Source of the DNA: Diplodia intermedia
Taxonomy: Eukaryota > Ascomycota > Dothideomycetes > Botryosphaeriales > Botryosphaeriaceae
Direction: 5' to 3'
Assembly: GCA_021495925.1 (NCBI GenBank)
Contig: JAKEKT010000124.1
Coordinates: forward strand, 1 to 64,000
DNA: 64,000 nt
In this document: positions 1 through 11,168 of the stretch, piece after piece
Layout: each line of letters starts with the position of its first letter
Position numbering within the stretch: position 1 is the first letter of the stretch
Translations under genes and position numbers: made by a program
The notes under the pieces: model-generated
Told to the model about the DNA's origin: nothing
The model's input: only the letters and a program-made list of their open reading frames with translations
The model's database searches: none

Positions 1-94
<94 letters not shown>
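1..94. repeat. 94-base homopolymer of C at the window start
   Basis: The first 94 bases are all C, with no TTAGGG/CCCTAA units, so this is not a normal fungal telomere tract. Ordinary mixed sequence begins right after it. A perfect run this long at a sequence end is most simply a sequencing or assembly artefact (a poly-G read tail on the other strand). A real biological C tract cannot be excluded. Confidence 0.9.
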
Positions 95-151
95 ACACAC
101 GAACAAGTCGTTTCGCTTGAACCGCGATCTTGCTCCTGGCCGTTTCCCTGC

Positions 152-721
152 TCAGGACACCCCTCGAAGATATTCCGTGGAACCACCGCATACGTGTACT
201 GGGCATATTGAAAGGGGGCGTAATGCGACTGTCTCCTTATTGACGTGGGAAAAAAGAAAAACTAGAGCGTTCATCAATTTTCCATTTCGTAAGAGACAAA
301 GAACTCCACTTACAAAGATGCCGATGCAAATACTTGCTAGGATATACTTGACAAAGCCCCAGATCCAACCAAAAATCGTAGATGGGCGATCCAATGCCCA
401 GCCTGCAAGGCTCACCATCTGGCCACCAGCATTGTTGATTCTAGTACGACGGTAGGTGGAGGTTCCTACGCCGCTGTAGGTTGACTGTACGAGCAGCTTC
501 CGGATCCTACCGCTTTTTGGGCTGATATAGCGATCATCTTCTGGTCCAGTAAATTGCCTGCGGAAGATGTCCGAATGCACGTATTGCAGTTCGTCGTTGT
601 ATTCCAGATCCGCTTCTCTGTAGAAGTGCGGGTGATGGCGTCTGAATCTCCATCTGGAGTGCCACTTTTCGGAAACAGTGAACGTCAGCATTGGCACATA
701 ATCATAAGACACAAGAATCAT
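152..721 (-). CDS. Hypothetical membrane protein (tentative single-exon model)
   Basis: An open frame of 189 codons runs from an ATG at 721 to a stop ending at 152. The frame also extends a few codons upstream, but only with a TTG, so the ATG at 721 was chosen. The first two thirds are hydrophilic and rich in Arg, His, Tyr and Asp. Around residues 118-142 there is one strongly hydrophobic stretch (WGFVKYILASICIGIFVSGV and on), which would make a single membrane span near the C-terminus. I do not recognise a family. Upstream exons may be missing, because the first residues do not look like a natural N-terminus. It could also be a chance ORF; the membrane segment and the length are the only support. 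Confidence 0.35.
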   Translation of the reverse strand: MILVSYDYVPMLTFTVSEKWHSRWRFRRHHPHFYREADLEYNDELQYVHSDIFRRQFTGPEDDRYISPKSGRIRKLLVQSTYSGVGTSTYRRTRINNAGGQMVSLAGWALDRPSTIFGWIWGFVKYILASICIGIFVSGVLCLLRNGKLMNALVFLFSHVNKETVALRPLSICPVHVCGGSTEYLRGVS

Positions 722-2723
722 GCAGTGAATCAGCAAAGATTGCCTTCTTGATTCTTCCTATTCCCCAGAGTGTTCCTTCGGATTGTTCCTCGTTCAACGA
801 AAGATGCCTACCAGCTTTGAGAAACGACGAGAGGTGGTTGTTGACTGTAGCAGAAGAACAAGTCAGACGTAGTTTTGTCTATTTTGGGAAAGCTTTTGAC
901 TTACACCTTGATTCCCACCATGGTTCTCGCTTGAAGCTCCACTTTGGTTGTCGCCAGATGTACATTTAGGCCGGTGTCCGCCACCATGACGTGGGGTGTT
1001 CGTGCCGGAAGTAGAAGAAGACGGTGTATGTCCAACGCCGGAGCGTTGTTCGTTGCTCTAAAAATTCATGTTAGACCATAGTTCTGTCTTTATTTGGCAA
1101 GATGCAATGAGGATAGGAGTATTGGAAATTACTCATACAGCCATCAGAGCTTTTCTTGGACAAAAAAACTCTGGAGTTCGAATTCTGAGGGACTTGATGA
1201 TTTTCTGGGAGCCCAGCGAGCATGTTGTGCTTTAAATACCCATTGTTGGAGCGAGAACTCACACTCATCCCTTACATGACCGTGAATGTCAGACAAATGG
1301 TTGCCTAGTTGGATCAATACCCACAACTGTGCTTAAGCCCATGCGCTGGTTCACACGGTGCAGTTACATCCACAGTTCGCCATGTAAACCATGGCTTGAG
1401 CGTAAGCACAACTGTCGATGTGGATCCTAATGAGACACTGGTGTACCTTGCTTTTTTTTTTGGGATCATTGGGCGATCTAAGTCTATGTCGTAGTTAGCG
1501 ATCGCAGGGTACAAATCTAGGCTCCAGAGCCAGCGCATTAAGCTGGCAGAGGAGGGTCTTGTCGCAGCATCAGACATAAAGCGACTGCGGATTGTAAACA
1601 TCGCAAGTGGGCTTACATTCTCGATATCACTGTCATCCTACCATACGCCAAGTTAGTTGATGAAAAGTAATGATAATGTCTTTTAAAGTTAGACGTCAAC
1701 CATACGCTCTACCTCACTGTAACAGGAAAAGTAATCGGAGGACCCACTGCATAGTGGGCATGTTGAACCATAAACTTTCATACGTTTAATCAGGGCCAAT
1801 GTAATATTTTGGCTTCAGCTGAGGCTTGGTATTTCCACGGTACCATGATTTCTGTTGACCGTCGAATGAGAAAATTTGAAGTGGTAGTAAGGGGTAATAG
1901 TGTTAACACTGCCAATCACGTAGCGCTTGTGGTGGATTTGGCCTTCGTTAATGGTAGCTGGGTCGGTTTGTCACGTGTTACGGTAGGCTATATGCGGCAT
2001 GCGGCCTTTGCCGTGAACGTAAACACCTGGTCAGGTGTGCCCCATGCCTCGGACCACGGTTCGCAGCAAGCGTACGAAGGGATCAATCAGGTGGCCTGCA
2101 ACCGGGCATCTCAAGACCCTTGAATCGGCTTCTCAGGATTCAACGCTTATGCTTGCAAACCGGAGGTAACCATCTACTTAACTATAAGCGTCAATGAGGC
2201 TGAATCAGGATTTTAGAGTATCATAAAGTCCGCCAAAGGGTCGCCTTACCTATGCCTTGGCAATAGAAGTTGTGTGTTGTTCCATGGCTTGTGAAACGCC
2301 ACATGATCCTCATTGCGCGTGTTGTCAAACTCATCGTCGAAAACGGCACCGCCCTCCGTCAAGACCAATGGATCATATGTGCTTCTGGCTGATTGAAATG
2401 TGTAGAGTCAGGAACGCCAAGCCTGATGGCTATCATAATGTTAAAGGATCTACTTTGCAAGCTGGTCCAACTGCAGACCCCGGCTCGGACCAGCCACATT
2501 CCAGGGAGTCTCACGAGATACCCTACTGAGTTACTTACTTCTCACTACCATTGTTAGCCCCACTAATTGCCTACCGTCCAATTTATACCGAAATGCTCCT
2601 GGAATTCTCCCAGACTGAGCTACACCTTCCTGCTGGCCCCTTACTTCCATTTTTCTCATTCTCCCATTCTCAGCACGCAGCAACCGCCACACTAACTATT
2701 CCGCGGTGATTCTCTAACCATCT
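722..2723. other. Gene-poor stretch, no supported gene
   Basis: Only short, mutually overlapping ORFs occur here, several of them opening with TTG rather than ATG. None shows a domain, signal peptide or convincing splice pattern. No tandem repeat or transposon ends were seen by eye. Confidence 0.5.
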
Positions 2724-4187
2724 ATGTCCAGCATCGTACGGCCTCCCGTAGGCATACCAATGACGTCAACCCCAAACGAACCGGACTTCCGTGTGAAGTT
2801 GTGGGAGTGGAACTGCCCCAACTCCGTACTCCGGAAACGAGTCGATGTTTTCTCTGCGCAGCTACTTTCAGAGTGTCAAGGACCGTGGGACGGATCCTTA
2901 CGTATTATGTACGTGACGCTGATCCCTCATGATTTATCACGGCGCTGACCCAACAAGCTCTTGTCCACGCGACATGATGATTGATTGTCCGAAGCAGGCG
3001 TTCAGAAAACTGTTCGAGCACTTCAAAGTCCCTCAACAGTTTGAGCTTGAGCGTCAGCAAGCGGTGAACCATGCAGTAGGGACACATACTTATGCCGACA
3101 GCGAATCAAGAGGTTAGTGAAGCTTTTCGGCTAACACCACCGATTTTAGATGGACACTGACTGTAGTTTTGCAGTCACATGGTTTCGCCGTGTTTGCAAA
3201 AATGTTAATATTGACTGGGATCAGAAAGCCAACCGGTGGAACATACAGGGAAGTGACATTTATAGTGACAGGTCCTGGCTCGATTCCTCATATGTACTGA
3301 TTGAGAAGCGAGGCTGCCAGGGATCAACATTGCTCTGCTTTGGAGTCACTGAATCATTAGAAGAATGTTTCGATGATCTCAGACCCAACAGCGAGCTCTT
3401 TGATCAGCCTTGGTCGATTGTTGTGGTAGTATTTGAGAGTATGTTTGTTGAGATGGATACGGTTGCATGGAACCTTGCGGATGTCTTTCGAAGCACAGAG
3501 GAGGTAAGCTTGGGCGAACCCAATCAAAAACTTCCCTAAACTATCTCTAATGGATTTTAGAGCACCCTTCACACCGCGAAAAGTACCGAATGTTCGACAT
3601 CTGGGCTGTTCAACTTTCCTCAACTGCACAATTTATCGAAGCACTGCATTTTCATGGCTGAAGGATTCGAAGCAACGAAGGAGGTTGTTCATGCCTTGAT
3701 AAAGATTATGGAGCATGAAAGTTCGGGGTCTGGTACGGGGAATACCATGCAGGATTTGCGGCATGCCGCACAGCTGTTCAGATCATCTCAATTGCGTCTG
3801 GCCAGCCTTGAGGCACGAATCTCTAGTATCACGAATTTGGTAAGTGCAGACAAACGCTGTGAAAACATCGAGATAGATACTAATTGTATTCACAAGTCCT
3901 TCAACACTGTCACACAAAGAGACAGCCGTCAAATGGGAAAAGATAGTGGATCTATGCATACTATCGCTGTCATGACGTTAGTCTTCCTTCCGGGCACATT
4001 GGTTGCAACCCTGTTTGGAAGCAATCTTTTTGATTTCGGACTGGATGACAGGGATGGAACAGCACAGGTACGAGTATCTGAGCTGTTCTGGATATTCTGG
4101 GCGATCTCACTTCCTTTCACTGCATTTGTGATCGTTTTGTGGCTGATTAAAACGCGAATCAAGCGCGCTTTTGACGATGCAGTTTAA
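2724..4187 (+). CDS. CorA-like Mg2+ transporter-family protein (five exons)
   Basis: The reconstructed exons are 2724-2908, 2958-3112, 3175-3503, 3561-3839 and 3897-4187, which give 412 residues with frame kept throughout. The C-terminal part has the CorA architecture: a helical stretch with QRDSRQM (about residues 323-329), a first membrane helix near 339-356 (TLVFLPGTLVATLF), the periplasmic-type loop GSNLF where true CorA has GMN, and a second helix near 380-400. The first 300 residues resemble the soluble N-terminal region of many fungal CorA-like proteins, but with low recognisable similarity. The GMN signature is altered to GSN, so ion transport is doubtful; many fungal paralogues of this kind have unknown substrates. 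Introns are 49-62 bases. The third exon starts at a TTTTGCAG acceptor, because the nearer TTTTAG would hit a stop codon at once. The family call is firm, the function is not. Confidence 0.8.
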
Positions 4188-5503
4188 GTCGGAGCAATGG
4201 AAATTCCTATGGCTGGATCGCGCAGCAGGCGTCAGGGCAGCAGTGAATGTATAGTTCAGCTTTCAGCAATTGATCAGTGTTTTTAGCTTCAGTGCGTGTA
4301 GAGTTGCATGATGTTGAGGCGGCAGAAACAGATACTTACGGAAGCGAGTGACAAAAATCAGCATGTCGATGCCGAGACAAATGACAACCGCCCATCAACC
4401 AATGCAGAAGAGAGGAGGAACAGGTTTAGTTGAGCAGTATGGTATGATATGGTGTTTGTCTTCAAGCTCGCTGTCGACTTTCATTGCCGGATCTTTTCTT
4501 TTCTTTTTGCTCTGATTCCTTATGTGATATGACGACATGAGATCTTTCTACTCAACGCTGCTATTTAAGACATTCTTTTTTCCGTTCACCAGTTGCCTGA
4601 GCTTGTTAAAAATATCATATGTAGTAAACTCAAGGGCAATCACTGTTCAGTTGCACTTCACCACGTCGACTGAAATATGAGTAACGAGTGATTTAACAGG
4701 GGTGTTTTGCTTCAGAGGGTTCCGCGAGGTCCACGACTCCACAGCGTTGATCCTTTGTGCGCTTACTTCATATATGCAGGCGCAGGTAACAAGAGACTCG
4801 GCCTCGCCAAACCAATACGGGAGCCGCTGATTGAAAATCTCCAGGGATTTACTGGCAGAATGAAAAGGCGATCATACCGATTCTTTTGGTTCGCTAAGCA
4901 AATTTATTCTGTAGAGCCGATATTTCCAAGTCGTACAATGCACGCACGCCTCACGCCACTTGGCGAGAACAGAGAACAGGACACGTCAGACTCGAGAATG
5001 CTGAGAGCCGATCTAGTTTAGTCCATTTCTTCGTCTCTAAATAGCGGTAGCCATGGCTTAATCATACCCTGACCTCCGACGAACGCTGCTGCACAGGCGA
5101 AATCGGACCCAGAGTGCCTTGGAGGCCGTTCTTCGCAGACTCATTACTGGGAAGCAGAGACCACAGTGTCTTTTTAAGAAGCCATGGCAACTTCAACGGG
5201 CCACCAAAGGTAGACAGTTTCAAATTGTGGCATTCCGTCCTGACAGCTAAGTGCCTACTCTCCACTTTGCGACAGCGAAGTAGAGTCTAATGCAGGCAAT
5301 GTGCGTGCTTCAACGCGTAAATCATGTGTTGGACTATGATCTGTCGTACACGAGCACAGCTGCTGTGACACCACCTCCCGGAGCAGCTGTAGCCGAGTGT
5401 TGCGGGGTCACCAAAACGTCATCGAACGCATAAAGCTGGACCGATGAGATTCACAGCATCTCTCCACGCACTCTCTCCAATTTCAACCCGGGTATTCATT
5501 AAA
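4188..5503. other. Intergenic region, nothing supported
   Basis: About 1.3 kb between the CorA-like gene and the reductase. The ORFs here begin with non-ATG codons or have no protein-like features. No RNA gene or repeat was recognised. Confidence 0.5.
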
Positions 5504-6965
5504 ATGACCACTATTCTTGCCGGTGCCTCAAACGACCGCAAAGTCGCCTTCGTCAGCGGGTGTAACGGAATCAGCGGGCATGCCATTGTCGAACATCTGA
5601 GCAAACAGTCTGCTTCAAAATGGTAGATGCAACATCCACATCTTCTGCATACAATCGTCTCTCCGACTTACATAGCATGGCATAGGTCAAAGATCGTTGT
5701 AACTTCCCGGAGGCCACCGCCGACTCCCTGGACCGACTCGCGCATTCATTTTGTAGCCGTCGACTTCCTGGACTCCCAAGAAAGGGCAGTTGAAGCCCTG
5801 CGACTAGTGTGCCGTGACGTCACACACGCCTACTTCGCATCCTACATCCACGACGACGACCTCGCCAAGCTTCCGGAGAAAAACGTGCCACTGTTCAAGA
5901 ACTTCATGGATGTCGTGGACCAAGTCTGTCCACGGCTCCAGAGGGTCTGCCTCCAGACCGGCGGCAAGGTAAATGACCCGCAAACAAACGTCTCATGAGG
6001 TCTGCTATCAACATCAACCTTTCTCCCCACAGCACTACGGCGTCCACCTCGGCCCCACCGCGCAGCCCGTCAGCGAAGACATCCCGCGCTACGCCGACGA
6101 CAACGGCCTCAACTTCTACTACCAGCAAGAAGACCACCTCCTCGCCGCCCAGCAGCAGCGCCGCCACCACCAAAACCAATGGTCCTACAACATCATCCGC
6201 CCCTTCGGCATCATCGGCTTCCACCCAACCTGTCCGTCTCTCTGTCTCTCCCCGAACCCTCAACCCTCCAGTCCCCAAAACTGACCCTCGTCAACAGCAA
6301 ACGGCATGTCCATGGCCATCACCCTCGCCGTATACATCCTCATCTCCCTCGAGTCGTCGCCGTCGCCGTCGTCGTCGTCGGGCCAGACCACCACCAACGT
6401 CCCTCCCTTCCCCGGCTCGCAGGCCGTCCTGGACTTCCCCGACGACGTCTCGTTCGCGCCCAGCCTGGCGGACCTCACGGTGTGGGCATCGACGCACGAC
6501 CGCGCGCGCGACGAGGCCTTCAACCACGCCTCGGGCGACCCCGTCGTGTGGCGCTACTTCTGGCCGCGGCTGGCGGCGCGGTGGTCGATCGGCGGCGGCG
6601 GCGAGGTACGCAATTATTCCCCGCAGAGTGACGACGGGAACGAGGAGGTGTCGACCCTCCGAACCAGCGTGAGCGAGTGGGCCCGCGACAAGCGCCCCGT
6701 GTGGGATCGCGTCGTGCGCAGGTACGGCGGCAGGCCGGACGCGTTCGACTGGTGCTCGTGGAGCGTGCTCGACTGGGGCTATGTGCGGAGGGATTGGCCG
6801 GTCCTGCCGAGCGCGGCGAAGGCGCGGGCGTGTGGCTGGACGCGGTGGGATAGGGCGATGGACGGCTGGGAGGCGGCGTTCGCGGCGTTTGAGGATGCGG
6901 GCATCTTGCCGAGGGCGGCGGTGGTCAGGGAGGCGGTGGCGGGGGGAGGGTCCGGAGGTGGGTAG
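5504..6965 (+). CDS. PRISE-type short-chain dehydrogenase/reductase
   Basis: Exons 5504-5622, 5686-5968, 6033-6231 and 6298-6965 give 422 residues. The N-terminus has the NAD(P)-binding glycine motif GCNGISG (residues 19-25) after a beta strand, followed by VVTSRRP, typical of the atypical SDR group that includes plant progesterone 5-beta-reductase/iridoid synthase. The family's catalytic Lys is seen in LQTGGKHYG (Lys134) and the active-site Tyr in NFYYQQED (Tyr163/164). IRPFGIIGF and NGMSMAITLA are further family landmarks, as is the C-terminal pattern of aromatic residues around DWCSWSVLDWGYV. Fungal members reduce enone-like substrates or act in secondary metabolism; the substrate here is unknown. 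No cluster of biosynthetic genes lies beside it. The SDR family is secure; the substrate is not inferable. Confidence 0.88.
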
Positions 6966-7000
6966 GTAGGTAGGTGGTCGGATAGGTAGGTGGTCGGATT
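6956..7000. repeat. Short GGTAGGTAGGTGG-type tandem repeat
   Basis: Imperfect copies of GGTAGGTAGGTGGTCGGAT follow directly after the stop codon of the reductase. This is a low-complexity tract in the 3' flank, with no sign of function. Confidence 0.8.
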
Positions 7001-7798
7001 GCCTTGGTGGTTTGGGGCTTTGTAGGGGTGGGAGTACATGTGCTCTCAGTTGAGTTTCGGAGTTTGTGGTTGTGGAGTTGGCCTGCGCATGGCAGGGCGC
7101 GTACGTATTGCTCAATCTGACTGAATTTGAGCATAAGTTGGCTTTCGGGATTCTAGTTGTCCACGGCACTTCGTAGTTGGACCGTATCGATACATTCGAA
7201 AGATAGATCCTCCTTGTTATTGAAAGACATGTCAGCTACCCGGCGATCGTCTAGCATCTGGCTGTTTTTCAGTCCTGCACTGAAGGTACCCCGAGTACAC
7301 GAGAACTGTATCAATGATGATAGCCAAAGTTGTTTGACACTGAGAGTAGAAGGACCAAAGAATACCATATGCAACGAGACAGAAAGTAACTGGGGGAAGT
7401 TCGGACAGCACGCACGCTGACTGGGCAGGTGGTAGGAAGGACTCCCCTTCCACTTCAAGTAGGACTGAGTGAGAATTAGCAGACACGTCTTAGCATTGTG
7501 CCAATTATATGTAAAGAAAAAGAGGCCCAACCTCATCGGTGAAGCAGAATACCCTGTGATTGGTGGCTGTGTAAGGATTCCGATCCTACATGAAACCGCC
7601 ACACAGCTCGCCATCGAATCAACTTTACAGAGCCACAACCTGTTCAACGTTTCCCGTGCCATCACGCGCGAGTGAAAGGAAGAAAGATGATATACTCGTG
7701 TCACGGCCCGAGAGTGGGGCAGTGTTCACTCGATTAGGGACGATGGCCCGACTCGCCCACCGATATTTCAGCCACGTTGGGGGCCAAAGCAGCACATG
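7001..7798. other. Intergenic region upstream of the HET gene
   Basis: Several overlapping ORFs of 60-180 codons exist on both strands, but none has motifs or a credible start and splice pattern. I treat the stretch as intergenic and promoter DNA. Confidence 0.5.
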
Positions 7799-7804
7799 TA
7801 TAAA
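7799..7804 (+). promoter_or_regulatory. Candidate TATA box of the HET-domain gene
   Basis: TATAAA followed by GATAG lies about 200 bases upstream of the ATG at 8007, with a pyrimidine-rich tract between, the usual layout of a fungal promoter. It is assigned by position and sequence only. Confidence 0.4.
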
Positions 7805-8006
7805 GATAGGGCTGACAACTTCTCCGTTGAATGTTTTGCCTTTTTTCTGCTCTTTTTTTGTTTTCAACCTCGATTCTACCTCAACCTTTTTGTTCTCGTG
7901 CGTCTGAAACTTGCCAGCACAAAAGCGAGTACGCCCTGTTCGAAGTGTGAAAAGACCAAAAGAAAAGAACGAGAAGAACAAAAAGAAAACGACACCCTCC
8001 CCAACG

Positions 8007-11000
8007 ATGCAACCACCACCCCCGGCCGGCGCCGCCGCCCCGCACACCGGCCTCTTCGACTTCACACCCCCGAGCTACGCCCCGCTCCCCACGCCCACCT
8101 CGATCCGGCTCCTCAAAATCATCGGCCGCCGCAGCCCCTCCCACCTGCACCCATCCACCACCACCACCACGCCCACCCCCTCACACACCAAACCCACCGC
8201 GCACAGCCCCTCCCCCGCCGCCCCTCCTCCCCCCTCCCTCGCCGGCCACCCCCTCCTCCAATGCACCCTCGAAACGCACGACCTCGCCTCCGCGTCCCTC
8301 CCCCCGTACGCCGCGCTGTCGTACACGTGGGACAATCCCGAGCCCGACTGGCACACGCGCTGGCAGGACAGCGCGCGCGACGCGTACGGCGGCGCGTCGA
8401 CATGGCCGATCGCCGTCGACGGCCGGCTGTTCCTCGTGCGCAAGAACCTTTTCGAGGCGCTGCTGCAGTTCCAGCCGGACAACCCGTCCGCGGACGGCGT
8501 GAGCTGGACGCGCGGCGGCGGCGGTGCGGACGGCGACGATGACGAGGAGGATGCGGAGGGGGACGATCGGGCGTTGATCGAGGCGGCGGCGGAGGGGAGG
8601 GTGCGGAGGGTGAGGAGGTTGTTGAGAAGGGGTGGGGCGAGTGTCGGGGCGAGGGATGGCTGGGGGGAGACGGCGTTGCATTATGCGGCCGAGGGAGGGC
8701 ATTGGGAGTGTGTTAAGGTGCTGGTGAGGGCGGGCGCGCAGGTCGGACTGGTGGATTTGAAGGGCAGGACGCCGTTGCAGTGTGCGATGCAGTATGGGAG
8801 GAGGGGCGAGAGGTTTAGACGGGTGAGGCGGTTTTTGGGGGATGAGAGGGTTAGGAGGGCGGTGTTGGCGGCGGGGGATGGGGAGGAGGAGGAGGGGCTG
8901 TGGAGGGAGTTGGAGGGGGAGGAGAGTGATGAGGACGACGAGAGTGCGTCGGAAGATGAAGATGAGGACGAGGATGAGGATGAGGACGAGGATGAGGATG
9001 AGGATGAAGATGAGGACGAAGATGAGGATGAGGAGGACGATGAAGAGGGGGAAGATGAAGATGACGGAGATGAAGAGGGGGATGAGGACGAGAGCTGCTC
9101 CGAAGACGAGGATGCCAGCGAGACAGACTCGGATGGGGAGAGCAGCGCTGACGGAGAGGCGGAATTGGGGCCCACGGAGAGAATGATGTGGATCGACGCA
9201 CTCTGCATCAACCAGGACGACCTGGAAGAGCGCGCAGCCCAGGTCAAGATCATGCCGCAGGTCTACGACCGAGCGGACGAAGTGCTCGTCTGGCTGGGCA
9301 CCGGGCTCGACCGGGCCTGGCGCCTCCAACGCGCCATCTCCCGCGTCAACAACGCCGACGACGACCTGAACGAGCTCGCCCGCAAATGGCGCAACTCGCT
9401 CGAGTACCTGCTGCGGCACGGCATGGGACCGGGCGAGAACGAACTCCCCCCCGACTGCATCATGGCGCCGGGCGAAGTCGAAGAGCTCTCCCACTGGCTC
9501 ACCCGCTCCTACTTCACGCGCACGTGGGTGGTGCAGGAGCTCAGCCTGGCCAAGCGCGTGCGCATGTTCTCGGGGCCGTACGAGTTCTGCTGGCCGGACG
9601 TGCTCAAGTTCCTCGCGCTGCTCGCGCGGGTCGGCTACTTCGACCACTCGACCTTCTGGCGGCTCGACGACGGCAAGCGCGCCGAGGACGCCATCGGCGG
9701 CGACAGCACCGAGGCGTGGAAGCTCGCGTCCATCCGCCTGCGCACGCGCGACGACCCGGCCGAGTGGGCGCTGCTCGCCCCCATCTTCGCCAACGACACG
9801 TACCCGCGCTCGCCCTCGCACCGCAAGCGCCTCCTCCACGGCGGCGCCGGCGGCACTCCGCTCTCCCTCCCCCTCATCCTCTCGCTCTGCTGGACCTTCC
9901 TCTCCAAAGACCCCCGCGACAAGATCTTCGCCCTCCTCACCATCGCCAAGCCGCTGCCGCCCGCCGACGCCATCGCCATCGACTACGGCGTGCCCGTCGC
10001 CTCGCTCTTCACCTCCGTCGCCCACCTCTTCCTGCGCGGCTCGGGCGACGACGCCATGTACGCCGACGCCGCGACCGGCGCGCCCGACGACAGCAGCCTC
10101 GAGCCGCTGGAGGGCCTGTCGTACGTGCAGATCCCGAACATGGGGCCCCGCACGCGCATCCCCGGCCTGCCGTCGTGGGTGCCCGAGTTCAGCACGCCAT
10201 TGACGACGACGCGGTTGTGGCGGCGGGGGTTCGCCGCCGCGACTGCGGTCGCTCCTCCTCCGGACTTTGGGCCGCATCCGGTCGATGCGGGCGTGTTGTG
10301 CGTAAGGGGGTGCGTGGATTGGGATGAGGTCGTCCAAGTGCAGGATCTGTGGGACCGCGACGAGCAGCTGACGATTGATGTGCCTCCGTGGTTGGAGGTG
10401 CTGGTGGCGTTGCTGCCGGATGGGGACGATGGCGTGTATGGGCCGACGGGCGAGTGTGGGATGCAGGTGTTGTGCCGCACGCTGATGGCGGATAGGCTGT
10501 GGGAGGAGGGGGATGAGGCGGCGCAGGGGGTGGTGAGGGAGTCGTTTAGGGAGTTTATGACGTGGGAGATTGCGAATGAGCTGGAGGAGGAGGGGGATCC
10601 GTGTCACCCGTTCGACCATGTGTGGGATTTGGTTGCGCAGGCGAGGGAGAGGCTGGACTGTTTGCCGGCGCAGCCTTCGGTGGGCGGGGATGCGGAGGCC
10701 AGGGCTGGTGAGGCAGAGAGCGGCGCTGGGACCGTGGATGAAGAATGCAGCAGGTCCTTCATGCCCTCGGTCGAGGGGATCAAGGAACGAGTCAAGCGGT
10801 ACGCCGAGATTGGCGCTGAGGGTCGCGAATGGTGCAGGTTTCATGCCTTCGACTGCGTAACATATGATGATGGCACGACTTTCAGGTCTGCGTTCCTGCG
10901 GGTGTATAGGAAACGCCTCCTTTTCAGGACAAAGAAGGGATATCTGGGGCTGGGACCTGTCGATACCAAGCCTGGAGATAAGGTCGCTTTAGTGGCTGGT

Positions 11001-11168
11001 TCGAGGGTGCCATATGTGATGAAGAGAGCAAAGGGTAAAAAGAGCAAAAATGAGGGAAGGTATAAATTGGTTGGTGAAGCATACGTGCATGGTATTATGT
11101 ATGGAGAAGCTTTCAACGGCGGAGAGGATGGAGTACTGGAGAGCTTCGAGATGGTCGAGCTGGTATGA
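8007..11168 (+). CDS. HET-domain protein with ankyrin and acidic insert
   Basis: A single exon of 1053 residues. The frame opens 32 codons earlier with TTG, so I take the first ATG at 8007. HET domains mark proteins of fungal heterokaryon incompatibility and cell death after non-self recognition. The first HET motif (YAALSYTWDNPEP, about residues 101-113) is followed by the usual strand and helix VDGRLFLVRKNLFEALLQF. Then about 240 foreign residues intervene: two ankyrin-like repeats (about 188-262, with GETALHYAAEGGHWECVKVL and GRTPLQCAMQYG) and an Asp/Glu run (about 309-383). The second motif (WIDALCINQDD, about 395-405), VYDRADEVLVWLG, the YFTRTWVVQELSLAK motif and DPRDKIFALLTIA follow in normal order. 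The C-terminus has the GYLGLGP and GDKVALVAG features seen at the end of many HET proteins. No NACHT, NB-ARC or WD repeats are present. The family is secure; its actual incompatibility role is inferred. Confidence 0.93.
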   Translation: MQPPPPAGAAAPHTGLFDFTPPSYAPLPTPTSIRLLKIIGRRSPSHLHPSTTTTTPTPSHTKPTAHSPSPAAPPPPSLAGHPLLQCTLETHDLASASLPPYAALSYTWDNPEPDWHTRWQDSARDAYGGASTWPIAVDGRLFLVRKNLFEALLQFQPDNPSADGVSWTRGGGGADGDDDEEDAEGDDRALIEAAAEGRVRRVRRLLRRGGASVGARDGWGETALHYAAEGGHWECVKVLVRAGAQVGLVDLKGRTPLQCAMQYGRRGERFRRVRRFLGDERVRRAVLAAGDGEEEEGLWRELEGEESDEDDESASEDEDEDEDEDEDEDEDEDEDEDEDEDEEDDEEGEDEDDGDEEGDEDESCSEDEDASETDSDGESSADGEAELGPTERMMWIDALCINQDDLEERAAQVKIMPQVYDRADEVLVWLGTGLDRAWRLQRAISRVNNADDDLNELARKWRNSLEYLLRHGMGPGENELPPDCIMAPGEVEELSHWLTRSYFTRTWVVQELSLAKRVRMFSGPYEFCWPDVLKFLALLARVGYFDHSTFWRLDDGKRAEDAIGGDSTEAWKLASIRLRTRDDPAEWALLAPIFANDTYPRSPSHRKRLLHGGAGGTPLSLPLILSLCWTFLSKDPRDKIFALLTIAKPLPPADAIAIDYGVPVASLFTSVAHLFLRGSGDDAMYADAATGAPDDSSLEPLEGLSYVQIPNMGPRTRIPGLPSWVPEFSTPLTTTRLWRRGFAAATAVAPPPDFGPHPVDAGVLCVRGCVDWDEVVQVQDLWDRDEQLTIDVPPWLEVLVALLPDGDDGVYGPTGECGMQVLCRTLMADRLWEEGDEAAQGVVRESFREFMTWEIANELEEEGDPCHPFDHVWDLVAQARERLDCLPAQPSVGGDAEARAGEAESGAGTVDEECSRSFMPSVEGIKERVKRYAEIGAEGREWCRFHAFDCVTYDDGTTFRSAFLRVYRKRLLFRTKKGYLGLGPVDTKPGDKVALVAGSRVPYVMKRAKGKKSKNEGRYKLVGEAYVHGIMYGEAFNGGEDGVLESFEMVELV
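8938..9075 (+). repeat. GAT/GAG trinucleotide tract coding for an Asp/Glu run
   Basis: Alternating GATGAG and GACGAG units inside the HET gene encode a nearly pure acidic tract. Such coding microsatellites change length easily by slippage, so alleles may differ here. The reading frame stays open. Confidence 0.9.

Noticed and set aside
1..2700. Subtelomeric or RIP-mutated region
   Set aside because: No telomere repeat, helicase or transposon was found, and there is no strong AT-rich bias with TpA excess by eye. The sparse genes alone are not evidence.
7911..8006. A 32-codon upstream extension of the HET protein
   Set aside because: The extension opens with TTG. The first ATG is at 8007, and the added residues are lysine-rich and featureless.
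8181..10844. An 887-codon open frame on the minus strand opposite the HET gene
   Set aside because: It is rich in Arg, Pro and His, has no motif, and mirrors the GC-rich codon positions of the real plus-strand gene. It is a shadow frame.
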